DNA from: Bacteroidales bacterium
GTDB taxonomy: Bacteria > Bacteroidota > Bacteroidia > Bacteroidales > WCHB1-69
NCBI GenBank assembly: GCA_017438945.1
Contig: JAFRUI010000022.1
Coordinates: 86,744 to 150,743 of the forward strand
DNA: 64,000 nucleotides
Direction of reading: 5' to 3'
Positions 54,467 to 61,768 of the stretch are shown here, one piece after another. The notes below the pieces were generated by a model. It did not search any database and had not been told where the DNA came from. It saw nothing but the letters and a program-made list of their open reading frames with translations. A program made the position numbers and the translations under genes. Within the stretch, counting starts at the first letter, position 1. Every line of letters starts with the position of its first letter.

Positions 54467-55669
54467 CTAGTCATCAATAAAGAAAACACCCCCCTCTTTG
54501 TCAACATACCCCCACTTACCTCCTGTATTTTCTCCACTCTCTTCATCAAAAGAACATCCAACATTAATATATGCCAAACCTTCAACGAAATCATTTGCAT
54601 CATCAAATTTTGGCTTAATCACATATTGGCCTCTGTCATTGATAAATCCCCACTTGCCCCCATTAAAAACGCCAGTTCTAAAATCATAGGAACCACCTAC
54701 ATTAACACAGGCTAAACCCTCGGAAAACTCACGTGCATAGTCATATTGAGGTTCGATGACATATTCTCCCGTTTTATCAGTGAATCCATATTTTCCCCCA
54801 TCACCCTCTTCATCTTCTCCAGCAGTTACTAATGCCAAACCTTCGTGAAAATCGTTTGCGTCGTCAAATTGAGGTTCGATAACAAATTCACCGTTTTTGT
54901 CAACAAATCCCCATAACGCACATCCGTCTTCCTCAACACTAACACCTGCCAATCCCTCCGAAAAATCAATAGCTTGAAAAAAACGTGGTTGAATAACCAT
55001 GTTACCGGTTTTGTCTATATACCCTTCTTTGTTTCTAACCGTAACCATCGCTAAACCTTCCGAGAAATCTTGTGCATTTGAAAATTTAGGTTTGATTACT
55101 AATTTGCCTGTCTTATCAACAAATCCATACTTTTCATTCCCTTTATTGTCTTCTATTCTTACCATTGCCATACCATCGTTAAAAGGATGCACATAATCAA
55201 AAATCGGTTCGATGACAAATTTCCCTTCTTTATCTATAAAGCCCCATTTGTTTCTTGTGTTTTCTTCTTCTTTATAAGAAACAGAGGCTAATCCTTCGGT
55301 AAAGAATCCGGCATCAACAAATTGAGGGTGGATAATAAGTTGTCCAGTCGTATCAATATAGCCCCATTTGCCACCATTATTGCCACCAACTTTTACACAA
55401 GCCATTCCCTCGTTGAAATCGCCTGCATCATCATATGAAGGTTCAATCACATATTTACCAGTTTTGTCTATATATCCCCATTTACCTCCGATTTGGACAC
55501 CAAAACGTGTAGTGGTACATCCTATGTTGACACGTGCTATTCCTTCGTAAAAATCAGCAGCAGCATCAAATTGTGGTTTGATGACAAATCCGCCAAAGTT
55601 GTCAATATAACCATATTTGCCTGCCTTTTCAACAGGTCTTAGGTATTTTTCTTTATCTGAATCAAACAT
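54467..55669 (-). CDS. WG-repeat protein with ten repeats
   Basis: 400 residues, no signal peptide, so probably cytoplasmic. It is almost all WG repeats of about 38 residues: nine full copies of the form GKWGYIDKTGKYVIEPxYDxAxxFxEGMAxV and a final partial copy (GGKWGYVDKEGG). The repeats make an extended beta solenoid or propeller for binding. No enzymatic domain. Preceded by two -7 matches, followed on the same strand by the SIR2 gene. WG proteins are common in Bacteroidota; partner or ligand unknown. Confidence 0.92.
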   Translation of the reverse strand: MFDSDKEKYLRPVEKAGKYGYIDNFGGFVIKPQFDAAADFYEGIARVNIGCTTTRFGVQIGGKWGYIDKTGKYVIEPSYDDAGDFNEGMACVKVGGNNGGKWGYIDTTGQLIIHPQFVDAGFFTEGLASVSYKEEENTRNKWGFIDKEGKFVIEPIFDYVHPFNDGMAMVRIEDNKGNEKYGFVDKTGKLVIKPKFSNAQDFSEGLAMVTVRNKEGYIDKTGNMVIQPRFFQAIDFSEGLAGVSVEEDGCALWGFVDKNGEFVIEPQFDDANDFHEGLALVTAGEDEEGDGGKYGFTDKTGEYVIEPQYDYAREFSEGLACVNVGGSYDFRTGVFNGGKWGFINDRGQYVIKPKFDDANDFVEGLAYINVGCSFDEESGENTGGKWGYVDKEGGVFFIDD

Positions 55670-55709
55670 AATTTTAAATATTTAAGTTAAAACATATCAA
55701 ACAATAAAC

Positions 55710-55746
55710 CAAAAATATACCAACTAAAACACACGCCACAAAAATA
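55710..55746 (-). promoter_or_regulatory. Two -7 elements upstream of the WG gene
   Basis: TATTTTTG on the minus strand at 55710-55717 and again at 55739-55746, 41 and 70 bp before the start. Confidence 0.55.
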
Positions 55747-55877
55747 CAAAAAACTTAAAATCCCGACAGGAAGATGAATAGCCCTATCAAATGCCACATA
55801 GTGGCGATGAAGCTCTTGTAGTTATTTGTGACGCGCTATTCATATAACATATATGGATTCTCGTGAAAATTGGAAAC

Positions 55878-55963
55878 ATTCAAGCAACATCTTCCCTTCC
55901 TCTGTGAACACATACCGCTGCATAGAGCTGTTAAATGGCAACGCACTAATAACAAAAAAGACT
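55878..55963. repeat. Imperfect direct repeat, copy 1
   Basis: 86 bp, roughly 85% identical to 56676-56760, with shared blocks such as TTCCCTTCCTCTGTGAA and TTAAATGGCAACGC. The pair brackets the small lipoprotein gene. Read on the minus strand both copies encode F-T-E-E-G-K-x-L-L-E in one frame. Confidence 0.8.
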
Positions 55964-56012
55964 GATTTAATTAGTTTTTCAAAGCCGTTGCAGTTTGTAA
56001 CGTCTTTTTTTG

Positions 56013-56020
56013 TAGTTTTG
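56013..56020 (+). promoter_or_regulatory. -7 element of the island lipoprotein
   Basis: TAGTTTTG, 21 bp before ATG 56042. Confidence 0.55.
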
Positions 56021-56041
56021 CCGCGTATTTTAAAACTTAAT

Positions 56042-56452
56042 ATGAAAAGAAATCTTTTTATTGTTATTTGCATTGCTTTCGTTTTCAGCGGTTGTGAAAG
56101 GCAACCTATCCAATCTGCAAACCAAAACCCATATTCGGGTACAAAATGGTCTAAAACCCAAACTGTATATACAGGAGACTTTCTATATGTACTTTCTTTT
56201 ACAGATGGGGATTATAACTATTATACTGCAGATGTAAATGGAAATTTCAAAAATATGGTTGATGCTGGTACATACACTTACAGTGGTAACTCTATTACAA
56301 TGTCGTCGAACAACCAGGTCAATTCTACCTCGGGAGTAAACAATCGTTTACGGAGAGCTACTGTCTCGGGAAATTTAATGACTGTTTCTTATCAGACGAT
56401 ATACACGAATGGAGGTACTTACGATTATACTATAAATTTGATGAAAAATTAA
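56042..56452 (+). CDS. Small lipoprotein (island)
   Basis: 136 residues from ATG 56042. Lipobox with Cys17 (IAFVFSGCERQ). The rest looks like a small beta barrel (GTKWSKTQTVYTGDFLYVLSF, DYNYYTADVNGNFK, GTYTYSGNSITMSS, RATVSGNLMTVSY), similar in layout to lipocalin-like lipoproteins of Bacteroidota. It lies between two ~85-bp direct repeats and behind its own promoter. A longer reading frame upstream to 55853 is rejected because it crosses the promoter. Confidence 0.75.
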   Translation: MKRNLFIVICIAFVFSGCERQPIQSANQNPYSGTKWSKTQTVYTGDFLYVLSFTDGDYNYYTADVNGNFKNMVDAGTYTYSGNSITMSSNNQVNSTSGVNNRLRRATVSGNLMTVSYQTIYTNGGTYDYTINLMKN

Positions 56453-56499
56453 CTTTGGGCGACTGAACACGCTGTCCGCTCGAATTGCGTTCTGGTGTC

Positions 56500-56572
56500 C
56501 TTATAAACGTTTCAATCGTTGTCGCGGTATTAGAAAAACAAAAACACAGTCAACCAGCACGACTGCGTTTTT
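56500..56572 (+). terminator. 3' module and terminator of the lipoprotein
   Basis: Stem AAAAACACAGTC / GACTGCGTTTTT with one mismatch. The 33 bp before it resemble those at 52934-52966. A plus-strand -7 match (TATCTTTG, 56599-56606) follows but leads to no credible gene; 56573-56675 otherwise shows nothing. Confidence 0.7.
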
Positions 56573-56675
56573 GTCCTATTTTTTCATTTACAAACACGTA
56601 TCTTTGTCCCAAAAGACAAAACTTGGAAGACATCTTTCAATGGCTTACCAACAGCAAGGTATCATTTTTAGAATC

Positions 56676-56760
56676 ATTCAAGCAACTTCTTCCCTTCCTC
56701 TGTGAAGCACATATCGCTGCGTAGTTGTTAAATGGCAACGCGCTTATAACAAAAAAGACC
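56676..56760. repeat. Imperfect direct repeat, copy 2
   Basis: 85-bp partner of 55878-55963, about 0.8 kb away. It ends in the A-run of a further hairpin. Confidence 0.8.
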
Positions 56761-56784
56761 AACCATTTCGTAACGGTCGGTCTT
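56755..56784. terminator. Hairpin after the second direct repeat
   Basis: AAGACCAACC / GGTCGGTCTT, nine of ten pairs, 10-nt loop, A-run before it; could serve transcription from the right. Confidence 0.6.
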
Positions 56785-56936
56785 GAAACGAGTAAACATA
56801 GTTGGAGAATCAGAACAATTGACACAATGGAGGTGGTTCATTATCCAACATATTGGTCAGAGTGTTCTCAAACTCCGCGAGAAACTTTTTGAAATTCTCT
56901 CTGTTGTTGATGGATTGAAATACAAGGTTAGATTTC

Positions 56937-57106
56937 CCCCTTTTCATCCTATGCAACACCCAACTTTTGTGGTCCATGCGATGGAAATGGGGTGGTCGCC
57001 ACAGTTGGTGATGACATACACAGGGCACGAAAGTTATGACACAATGAAACCATACATCGCCCTGACAGACAAGACCAGAAAGAATATGATGGCGACAAAC
57101 TTTTAA
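56937..57106 (+). pseudogene. C-terminal remnant of a tyrosine recombinase
   Basis: About 56 codons ending at TAA 57104-57106 match the end of Bacteroidota integrases: FVVHAMEMGWSPQLVMTYTG, then GHESYDTMKPYIALTDKTRK. The second catalytic His (TGH) and the Tyr (KPY) remain, but the HxxR box reads HPMQ, with the Arg lost. The frame is open upstream to 56783 with no ATG and no recombinase similarity. So the gene is broken; it is the relic of the enzyme that inserted the island. Confidence 0.8.
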
Positions 57107-57120
57107 AATGAGAAGGGTTC

Positions 57121-57212
57121 TACTTAGTCCCTACTTGGGACATACTTGGTCCCTACTTAGGACATTACTTAGTCCCTTTACTTGGTGACTACTTGTATCC
57201 TTACTTATCCCC
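57121..57212. repeat. 11-bp tandem array inside the island border
   Basis: Eight units of mostly 11 bp: TACTTAGTCCC, TACTTGGGACA, TACTTGGTCCC, TACTTAGGACA and variants, with one- and two-base insertions in the second half. It begins 15 bp after the recombinase stop. Confidence 0.85.
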
Positions 57213-57270
57213 AAATCACGCTCTGCCAGCAAGTTCGGTGCATTTTTGGTGCATTTTTTTGGACATAAAA

Positions 57271-57309
57271 AAACCTCACAGGTCTGTTTTTCAATGACTT
57301 GTGAGGTTT
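57271..57309 (-). terminator. Present terminator of tRNA-Asp
   Basis: 10-bp perfect stem AAACCTCACA / TGTGAGGTTT, then seven T on the minus strand. It lies 4 bp beyond the tRNA CCA and within the island, so the island supplies it. Confidence 0.85.
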
Positions 57310-57311
57310 TG

Positions 57312-57333
57312 TTGGCGGACCGGACGAGACTCG
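57312..57333. other. tRNA-proximal attachment site
   Basis: 22-bp segment of the tRNA-Asp 3' end (acceptor strand and part of the T arm) that matches 51842-51863 at 21 positions. Confidence 0.85.
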
Positions 57334-57390
57334 AACTCGCGACCCCATGCGTGACAGGCATGTATTCTAACCAAACTGAACTACCGATCC
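57313..57390 (-). tRNA. tRNA-Asp (anticodon GTC)
   Basis: 78 nt including an encoded CCA. Acceptor stem GGATCGG pairs with CCGGTCC (one G-T pair). The D-arm region follows, then anticodon stem CATGC/GCATG around loop CTGTCAC with anticodon GTC, then a T arm GCGAG TTCGAGT CTCGT. The island lies at its 3' end. It stays intact and has its own promoter. Confidence 0.97.
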
Positions 57391-57409
57391 GTTTGTCGTT
57401 TTGACGGTG

Positions 57410-57417
57410 CAAAAATA
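57410..57417 (-). promoter_or_regulatory. -7 element of tRNA-Asp
   Basis: TATTTTTG on the minus strand, 20 bp before the mature 5' end. Confidence 0.65.
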
Positions 57418-57601
57418 CACTTTTTTTCAATAATTCGTCCGCTTCAAAAATATTTTTTTATCTATTGTTATATTATTGATTTTCAGAAATATAATTCAAC
57501 TTTTTTGCTATCTGACCGTATCATATTGTATTCATTCTTTGCCAAAAATGGCTGGATTTTTCAAAATGTTCACCATTTTTGGCTGTTTATGCCTTCTGGT
57601 A

Positions 57602-57636
57602 GTTAAAGCTAAAGGCCAATAGCTAATAGCCAACAG
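57602..57636. repeat. 7-bp tandem array, CCAATAG family
   Basis: TTAAAG, CTAAAGG, CCAATAG, CTAATAG, CCAACAG in register, 6 bp from the TonB receptor stop. The rest of the gap from 57418 shows nothing. Confidence 0.8.
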
Positions 57637-57642
57637 CCGACG

Positions 57643-59931
57643 TTAAAACCGCCACGTCATTCCAAAATAGTAAAGGAATGGCAGTTGGTAAACGATGTCG
57701 TTTGTCGTTCGGTTGACATAAAACACGTTTTTATAGTTGTAAATATTCGTCATAGAGAGGTAGAGTTCAAGTGTATGGCGGGGGCCGAGGAAGAACTTCT
57801 TCTTGGCACCGAGGTCTAGTCGGTGATAGCTGGGTAGGCGCGCCTGGTTGAGGTCAGCCAACAAGAAGTACACATCTTCATTGGAATTCACATAGTCATC
57901 GTTGATGTGGGTCGGGTCATAATGAGGATAGTAGGCTTGGGTCTGGGTGAACGGGAATCCCGTACCGAAATTCCATCGGCAGTTGATTTCCCAGGAACGA
58001 CGTTTTCCAAAGGAATATGAGGCCACCAAGTTGATGTTGTGACGGCGGTCGAAGTGCGGGGAATAGGTGATTTTGCCATCGTCGCGTTTAACCCAACCCA
58101 ACGAATAGACAAACCACAGATATACGCCTTTTTGTTCGTATTTCACCGAGATGTCTCCACCATAGGCATTTCCTTTCTCCCAAATAAACTCATTGTCAGA
58201 CTCGAGCATCTTATAACGGTTCGCGGAAATCAACTGGGAGAAATTTTTGTAATAACCCTCTATGTTGATGCTTAATGGATTGATGGGATCATATTCAAGT
58301 CCCAGGATGACATGTTGTGATTTCTGCAAGCGCCCTTTCATCTCCTTGTCATCGTTGATCAGGGTGTTCGGCAGCAGATCGCTTTCCAGCGGGGAGGAGA
58401 GGAATCCGTTGAACAAGCTCACCACGTCGCGGTCAGAGGTGATGGAAACAAGATTTTGCGAGTACATGCCGGCGGCCAATTTCAAGCGCAAGTTCTTAAG
58501 AATGTTGTATTTGAAAGCCAAACGGGGCTCGGGAGACACTTCACCGAGAGAATAGTAATACTGTAAGCGGAATCCAGGTTCAATCAACAGTTTATTGCGG
58601 AAATTGTATTTGTATTTCACAAACAAGGACATATCGGTGGTGTGGTCTTCAATAGTGCGTTGCGCATGATAAATGGTGTAGTACTCATAGTTTGTGTTGT
58701 ATCCCACCACATCAATACCGACTTTCAACAAGCTGTTGCCCAGATAATAGTTGAATCCTAAATTGAAGGTGAAGCCGTCCATGGAGCTTTTCCGAGGGTC
58801 AAAGTTGGCGTCCTGAAGCTCGGAACTGTATTTGGAGTAAGCCAAAGAACCTTCAATAGTGGTGGGGGCGTCGCCGGGAACAATCAGGAAATTGGAACCG
58901 ATGCCCCAGTTGTCCCAACCATAGTTGGCCACCTTGCTGTATCGGACACGGTCATCGTAATTGAATCCGAAAATGTTCCATCTAGTGCCGTTTCTGGTAG
59001 CCAGTGTGAGCTTTCCGTAGAAATCGAGGAAGCTATAAGGAAGACCGTCTTCATTTTTCACGTAGGGATAAAATGCCTTGGAGGATTTGTCCAGGAAAGA
59101 CCCTTTGCCGGAGAGGATGAAGCTGATGGAGGTCTTGCGGTCTTCTTTGAGCTTGAGCAGCGGGCCTTCAAACAGCAGTTGTCCGCCGATGTTGTTGATA
59201 TCCACCTTGCCGGAAAGTCTTTTCTTGTTGCCGTCGCGGGTTTTGATATCCATCACGGAGGAAATCCTGCCCCCGAACTCCGCGCCGAAACCGCCGGTAT
59301 AGACATCGGCGCTGCTCATGATGTCCATGTCGAAAACGGAGAAAATGCCGATGGAGTGAAAGGGGTTGAAGAGAATGACTCCGTCCATGAGGAGCATATT
59401 CTGCACAGGTGTACCTCCGCGAACGTAAAGCTGACCGCCCTGGTCACCGGTGGAGATGATACCGGGAAGCACCTGCAGATACTGGGCAAAGTCGGGCTGG
59501 CCGCCGATGGCCGGCATCTTGCTCATATCCTTCGGGGTGACACTGATGACAGAGGTACGGGTCTCCTGCTCTTTCCGGGTGTTTTCCCCGACAATCTGCA
59601 CAGCGTCAAGGGTTTGCGAATTGGGTGAGATGCTGTATCGTTTGGTGAGGGTAGTGTTGCCGGAAACCTTCACGGTGTCGAACAAGTCAATGTAGCCTAA
59701 TAGGGAAACCTTTACGGTGTAAGTGCCGGCAGGAATCTTGTTGATGAGAAAAGCGCCGGTAACGTCAGACAAGGCGCCAAAGGAGGTGCCCATCAGCTGG
59801 ATGGTGCAATAAGGAAGCGATTCGCCCGTGGACTCATCGTAAGTGAAACCTTTGATGACGGCGTTTTGCGCCATGGCAAAAACACTAATCAGAAAAAAGC
59901 ACAATAAAATAGTATATTTTCTCAGAATCAT
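57643..59931 (-). CDS. TonB-dependent receptor with carboxypeptidase-like domain
   Basis: 762 residues. Signal peptide 1-21 (ISVFAMAQ). Carboxypeptidase regulatory-like domain (about 24-110, VIKGFTYDESTGESLPYCTIQLMGTS is its start), plug domain (about 120-230, SVISVTPKDMSKMPAIGG, LYVRGGTPVQNMLLMDGV), then a 22-strand-type barrel to the final aromatic residues GMTWRF. No SusD partner. Substrate unknown; it may import or export across the outer membrane. Divergent from the T9SS gene. Confidence 0.92.
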   Translation of the reverse strand: MILRKYTILLCFFLISVFAMAQNAVIKGFTYDESTGESLPYCTIQLMGTSFGALSDVTGAFLINKIPAGTYTVKVSLLGYIDLFDTVKVSGNTTLTKRYSISPNSQTLDAVQIVGENTRKEQETRTSVISVTPKDMSKMPAIGGQPDFAQYLQVLPGIISTGDQGGQLYVRGGTPVQNMLLMDGVILFNPFHSIGIFSVFDMDIMSSADVYTGGFGAEFGGRISSVMDIKTRDGNKKRLSGKVDINNIGGQLLFEGPLLKLKEDRKTSISFILSGKGSFLDKSSKAFYPYVKNEDGLPYSFLDFYGKLTLATRNGTRWNIFGFNYDDRVRYSKVANYGWDNWGIGSNFLIVPGDAPTTIEGSLAYSKYSSELQDANFDPRKSSMDGFTFNLGFNYYLGNSLLKVGIDVVGYNTNYEYYTIYHAQRTIEDHTTDMSLFVKYKYNFRNKLLIEPGFRLQYYYSLGEVSPEPRLAFKYNILKNLRLKLAAGMYSQNLVSITSDRDVVSLFNGFLSSPLESDLLPNTLINDDKEMKGRLQKSQHVILGLEYDPINPLSINIEGYYKNFSQLISANRYKMLESDNEFIWEKGNAYGGDISVKYEQKGVYLWFVYSLGWVKRDDGKITYSPHFDRRHNINLVASYSFGKRRSWEINCRWNFGTGFPFTQTQAYYPHYDPTHINDDYVNSNEDVYFLLADLNQARLPSYHRLDLGAKKKFFLGPRHTLELYLSMTNIYNYKNVFYVNRTTNDIVYQLPFLYYFGMTWRF

Positions 59932-59949
59932 ATCAAATTTTTAAGGGCG

Positions 59950-59957
59950 CAAAGGTA
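59950..59957 (-). promoter_or_regulatory. -7 element of the TonB receptor gene
   Basis: TACCTTTG on the minus strand, 19 bp before the start at 59931. Confidence 0.6.
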
Positions 59958-59994
59958 CATTTTTTTTCAAATATTATGGTTTGTCAAAAAAATG

Positions 59995-60002
59995 TATCTT
60001 TG
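59995..60002 (+). promoter_or_regulatory. -7 element of the 577-residue T9SS protein
   Basis: TATCTTTG, 26 bp before ATG 60028. Confidence 0.6.
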
Positions 60003-60027
60003 CCACATCATCTAAAAATCAGATGTT

Positions 60028-61761
60028 ATGAAAAAAGCATACACAATAATTGCCATTTTCCTATGGCTTATCGCACATACGACAAGTGCGCAAAACATGT
60101 ATCGAAACTATCAGTCCTCATCCAATGCCGTTCCACGGCCAACCAGTGCCGTTTCGGTAGTGCATAGTGACGGACGAGTCTACTTATTTCAAGCAAATGA
60201 TATTAATCAAAATTTATCAGTTACTACCATTGACCCCCTGACAATGTTTCCAACAGGTAGTAATGCTTCTTTCACTTTAAACGTTCATTTCAAACCCAAT
60301 GGCGTATTTGAGGACTTCAACGGTGATTTTGTGTTGTTTGGTTATGATGACAATAACAACTATTGGAAGCCTGTGTTCGTTAGGGTTACACATAATTTTC
60401 TTTCATGTGATGTCTGGTTTTCTAATTTTCTTTCCGGTCAGTTTACTGCTGGTTGTTACGGTTATGATATCTTTGGAGATAAGTTGTATATGATGGTTAC
60501 CAACACCGGCAAATTGTATGTAGTCAACTATACAAACTTGTCTCTACCAACACCACCTCCTCTATATACTTACTCTTATTCTGAGATCCCTAATCAAAAT
60601 AGTTTTGACCTCTATACCGATATTTCCTGGGATGACACAAACCATCACTTCATTGCAACTGGCTCCACATGGAACGGCTCTAATAGCTGGTTGCACCCGT
60701 TTGTGGATGTTTTCGACTATGATTTGGTTAATAACAGCATTTATTCCCAAGAATCATATATTGTTAACAACAATTCCTATACAGATGTTTCTGAAGGCCG
60801 TTCTTTGCACGTACAGCTTAGCAGTGATGAACTTTTGCTCTATCAAGATTTACGGTTTGACAAAACTATAATTTACAATAATATCACTTATTTCTGCAAT
60901 TACGATGTTATTTGGATGTCAAGAATCAAAAATTATTTGAATAGCTCAGTATATATTGACGAAAGTATGTTTTATGTTTTGCCTAACTCCAAGATTTCTG
61001 CAAAAGATATGTTATACGACTATTATAATAATCGACTGAATTTTTTAGGTGTTTTCAACCAATGCACTGCTGGATTGACCCAAATTTTAGCCCAAGTGAA
61101 TCCTTACAATTTGGGGTTCGGAATCAATGTTAGTCAACTTGGAATGTCCATATCTTACGGTACATGTCAGAATCCTCAACCACCTTTCATTGACATTTAC
61201 CACAACGACTTTGACATGTCCAATTTGACCTTAAATGACTACAATCCATGCTTTCCTGTTTTAATAGCTGGCATAGGGTTAAATAACAATATATTGACAG
61301 AAACTTACGATATATCCCTCTCTTCTTGCGATAAACCGATGGATATAGAGAACATAAAGCCTAACGCAAAAGTAAGCTCCTATATTTTAAATTATTCTAC
61401 TATTAATGACTTTGTAACACTTTTCTCATGCACCCCACAATCTGACTATGTCCTCATGAATATTTTGTGTGATGAGAATATCGCCTGTTCGCATCAATTT
61501 GGCGGAAAATCCTTGCAACAGGCAACAACAAATATCCCTTCATTAGCAAACATTTTTGTAAAAGATGATAAGCAATTTGTTTGTGAAGGTTTCGAAGGAG
61601 ATATTCAATACTGTTTCTACGACATTACAGGAAGATTATTACAAAGCGGGAATACACAAAACGGACTATCCAATCAGATATTATTGCCTAATGGACTTTA
61701 TTTGCTTAAAGCGTTTGATGTTGCCAGTCACCAAGTGGTAAAAAAAATAGTACTCTCTTAG
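60028..61761 (+). CDS. Secreted protein with T9SS-type C-terminal domain
   Basis: 577 residues. Signal peptide 1-21 (LIAHTTSAQN). The body looks like a beta-propeller or similar all-beta fold, rich in Asn, Tyr and Phe (NFLSCDVWFSNFLSGQF, DVFDYDLVNNSIYSQ). The end (YCFYDITGRLLQSGN, LPNGLYLLKAFDV, KKIVLS) is a T9SS sorting domain. A+T-rich compared with the housekeeping genes. The next gene starts 8 bp on, so the two are one operon. Confidence 0.82.
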   Translation: MKKAYTIIAIFLWLIAHTTSAQNMYRNYQSSSNAVPRPTSAVSVVHSDGRVYLFQANDINQNLSVTTIDPLTMFPTGSNASFTLNVHFKPNGVFEDFNGDFVLFGYDDNNNYWKPVFVRVTHNFLSCDVWFSNFLSGQFTAGCYGYDIFGDKLYMMVTNTGKLYVVNYTNLSLPTPPPLYTYSYSEIPNQNSFDLYTDISWDDTNHHFIATGSTWNGSNSWLHPFVDVFDYDLVNNSIYSQESYIVNNNSYTDVSEGRSLHVQLSSDELLLYQDLRFDKTIIYNNITYFCNYDVIWMSRIKNYLNSSVYIDESMFYVLPNSKISAKDMLYDYYNNRLNFLGVFNQCTAGLTQILAQVNPYNLGFGINVSQLGMSISYGTCQNPQPPFIDIYHNDFDMSNLTLNDYNPCFPVLIAGIGLNNNILTETYDISLSSCDKPMDIENIKPNAKVSSYILNYSTINDFVTLFSCTPQSDYVLMNILCDENIACSHQFGGKSLQQATTNIPSLANIFVKDDKQFVCEGFEGDIQYCFYDITGRLLQSGNTQNGLSNQILLPNGLYLLKAFDVASHQVVKKIVLS

Positions 61762-61768
61762 TCATAAT

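Larger units (their letters stand above)
51842..57333. mobile_element. Genomic island integrated in tRNA-Asp
   Basis: About 5.5 kb between 22-bp direct repeats, one of them the 3' end of tRNA-Asp(GTC). Contents in order: secreted protein, SIR2 protein, WG-repeat protein, small lipoprotein and the C-terminal remnant of a tyrosine recombinase beside the tRNA. The region is clearly more AT-rich than the flanks. The recombinase is broken and the distal repeat has drifted, so the element is an old, immobile insertion or has lost part of its length. Confidence 0.8.

Noticed and set aside
52921-56540. Integron attC sites (ATCTAAC ... GTTAAGG at 52924-52968)
   Set aside because: The outer boxes do not pair properly (GTTAAGG against the needed GTTAGAT), no inner L boxes pair, and the recombinase remnant does not look like IntI.
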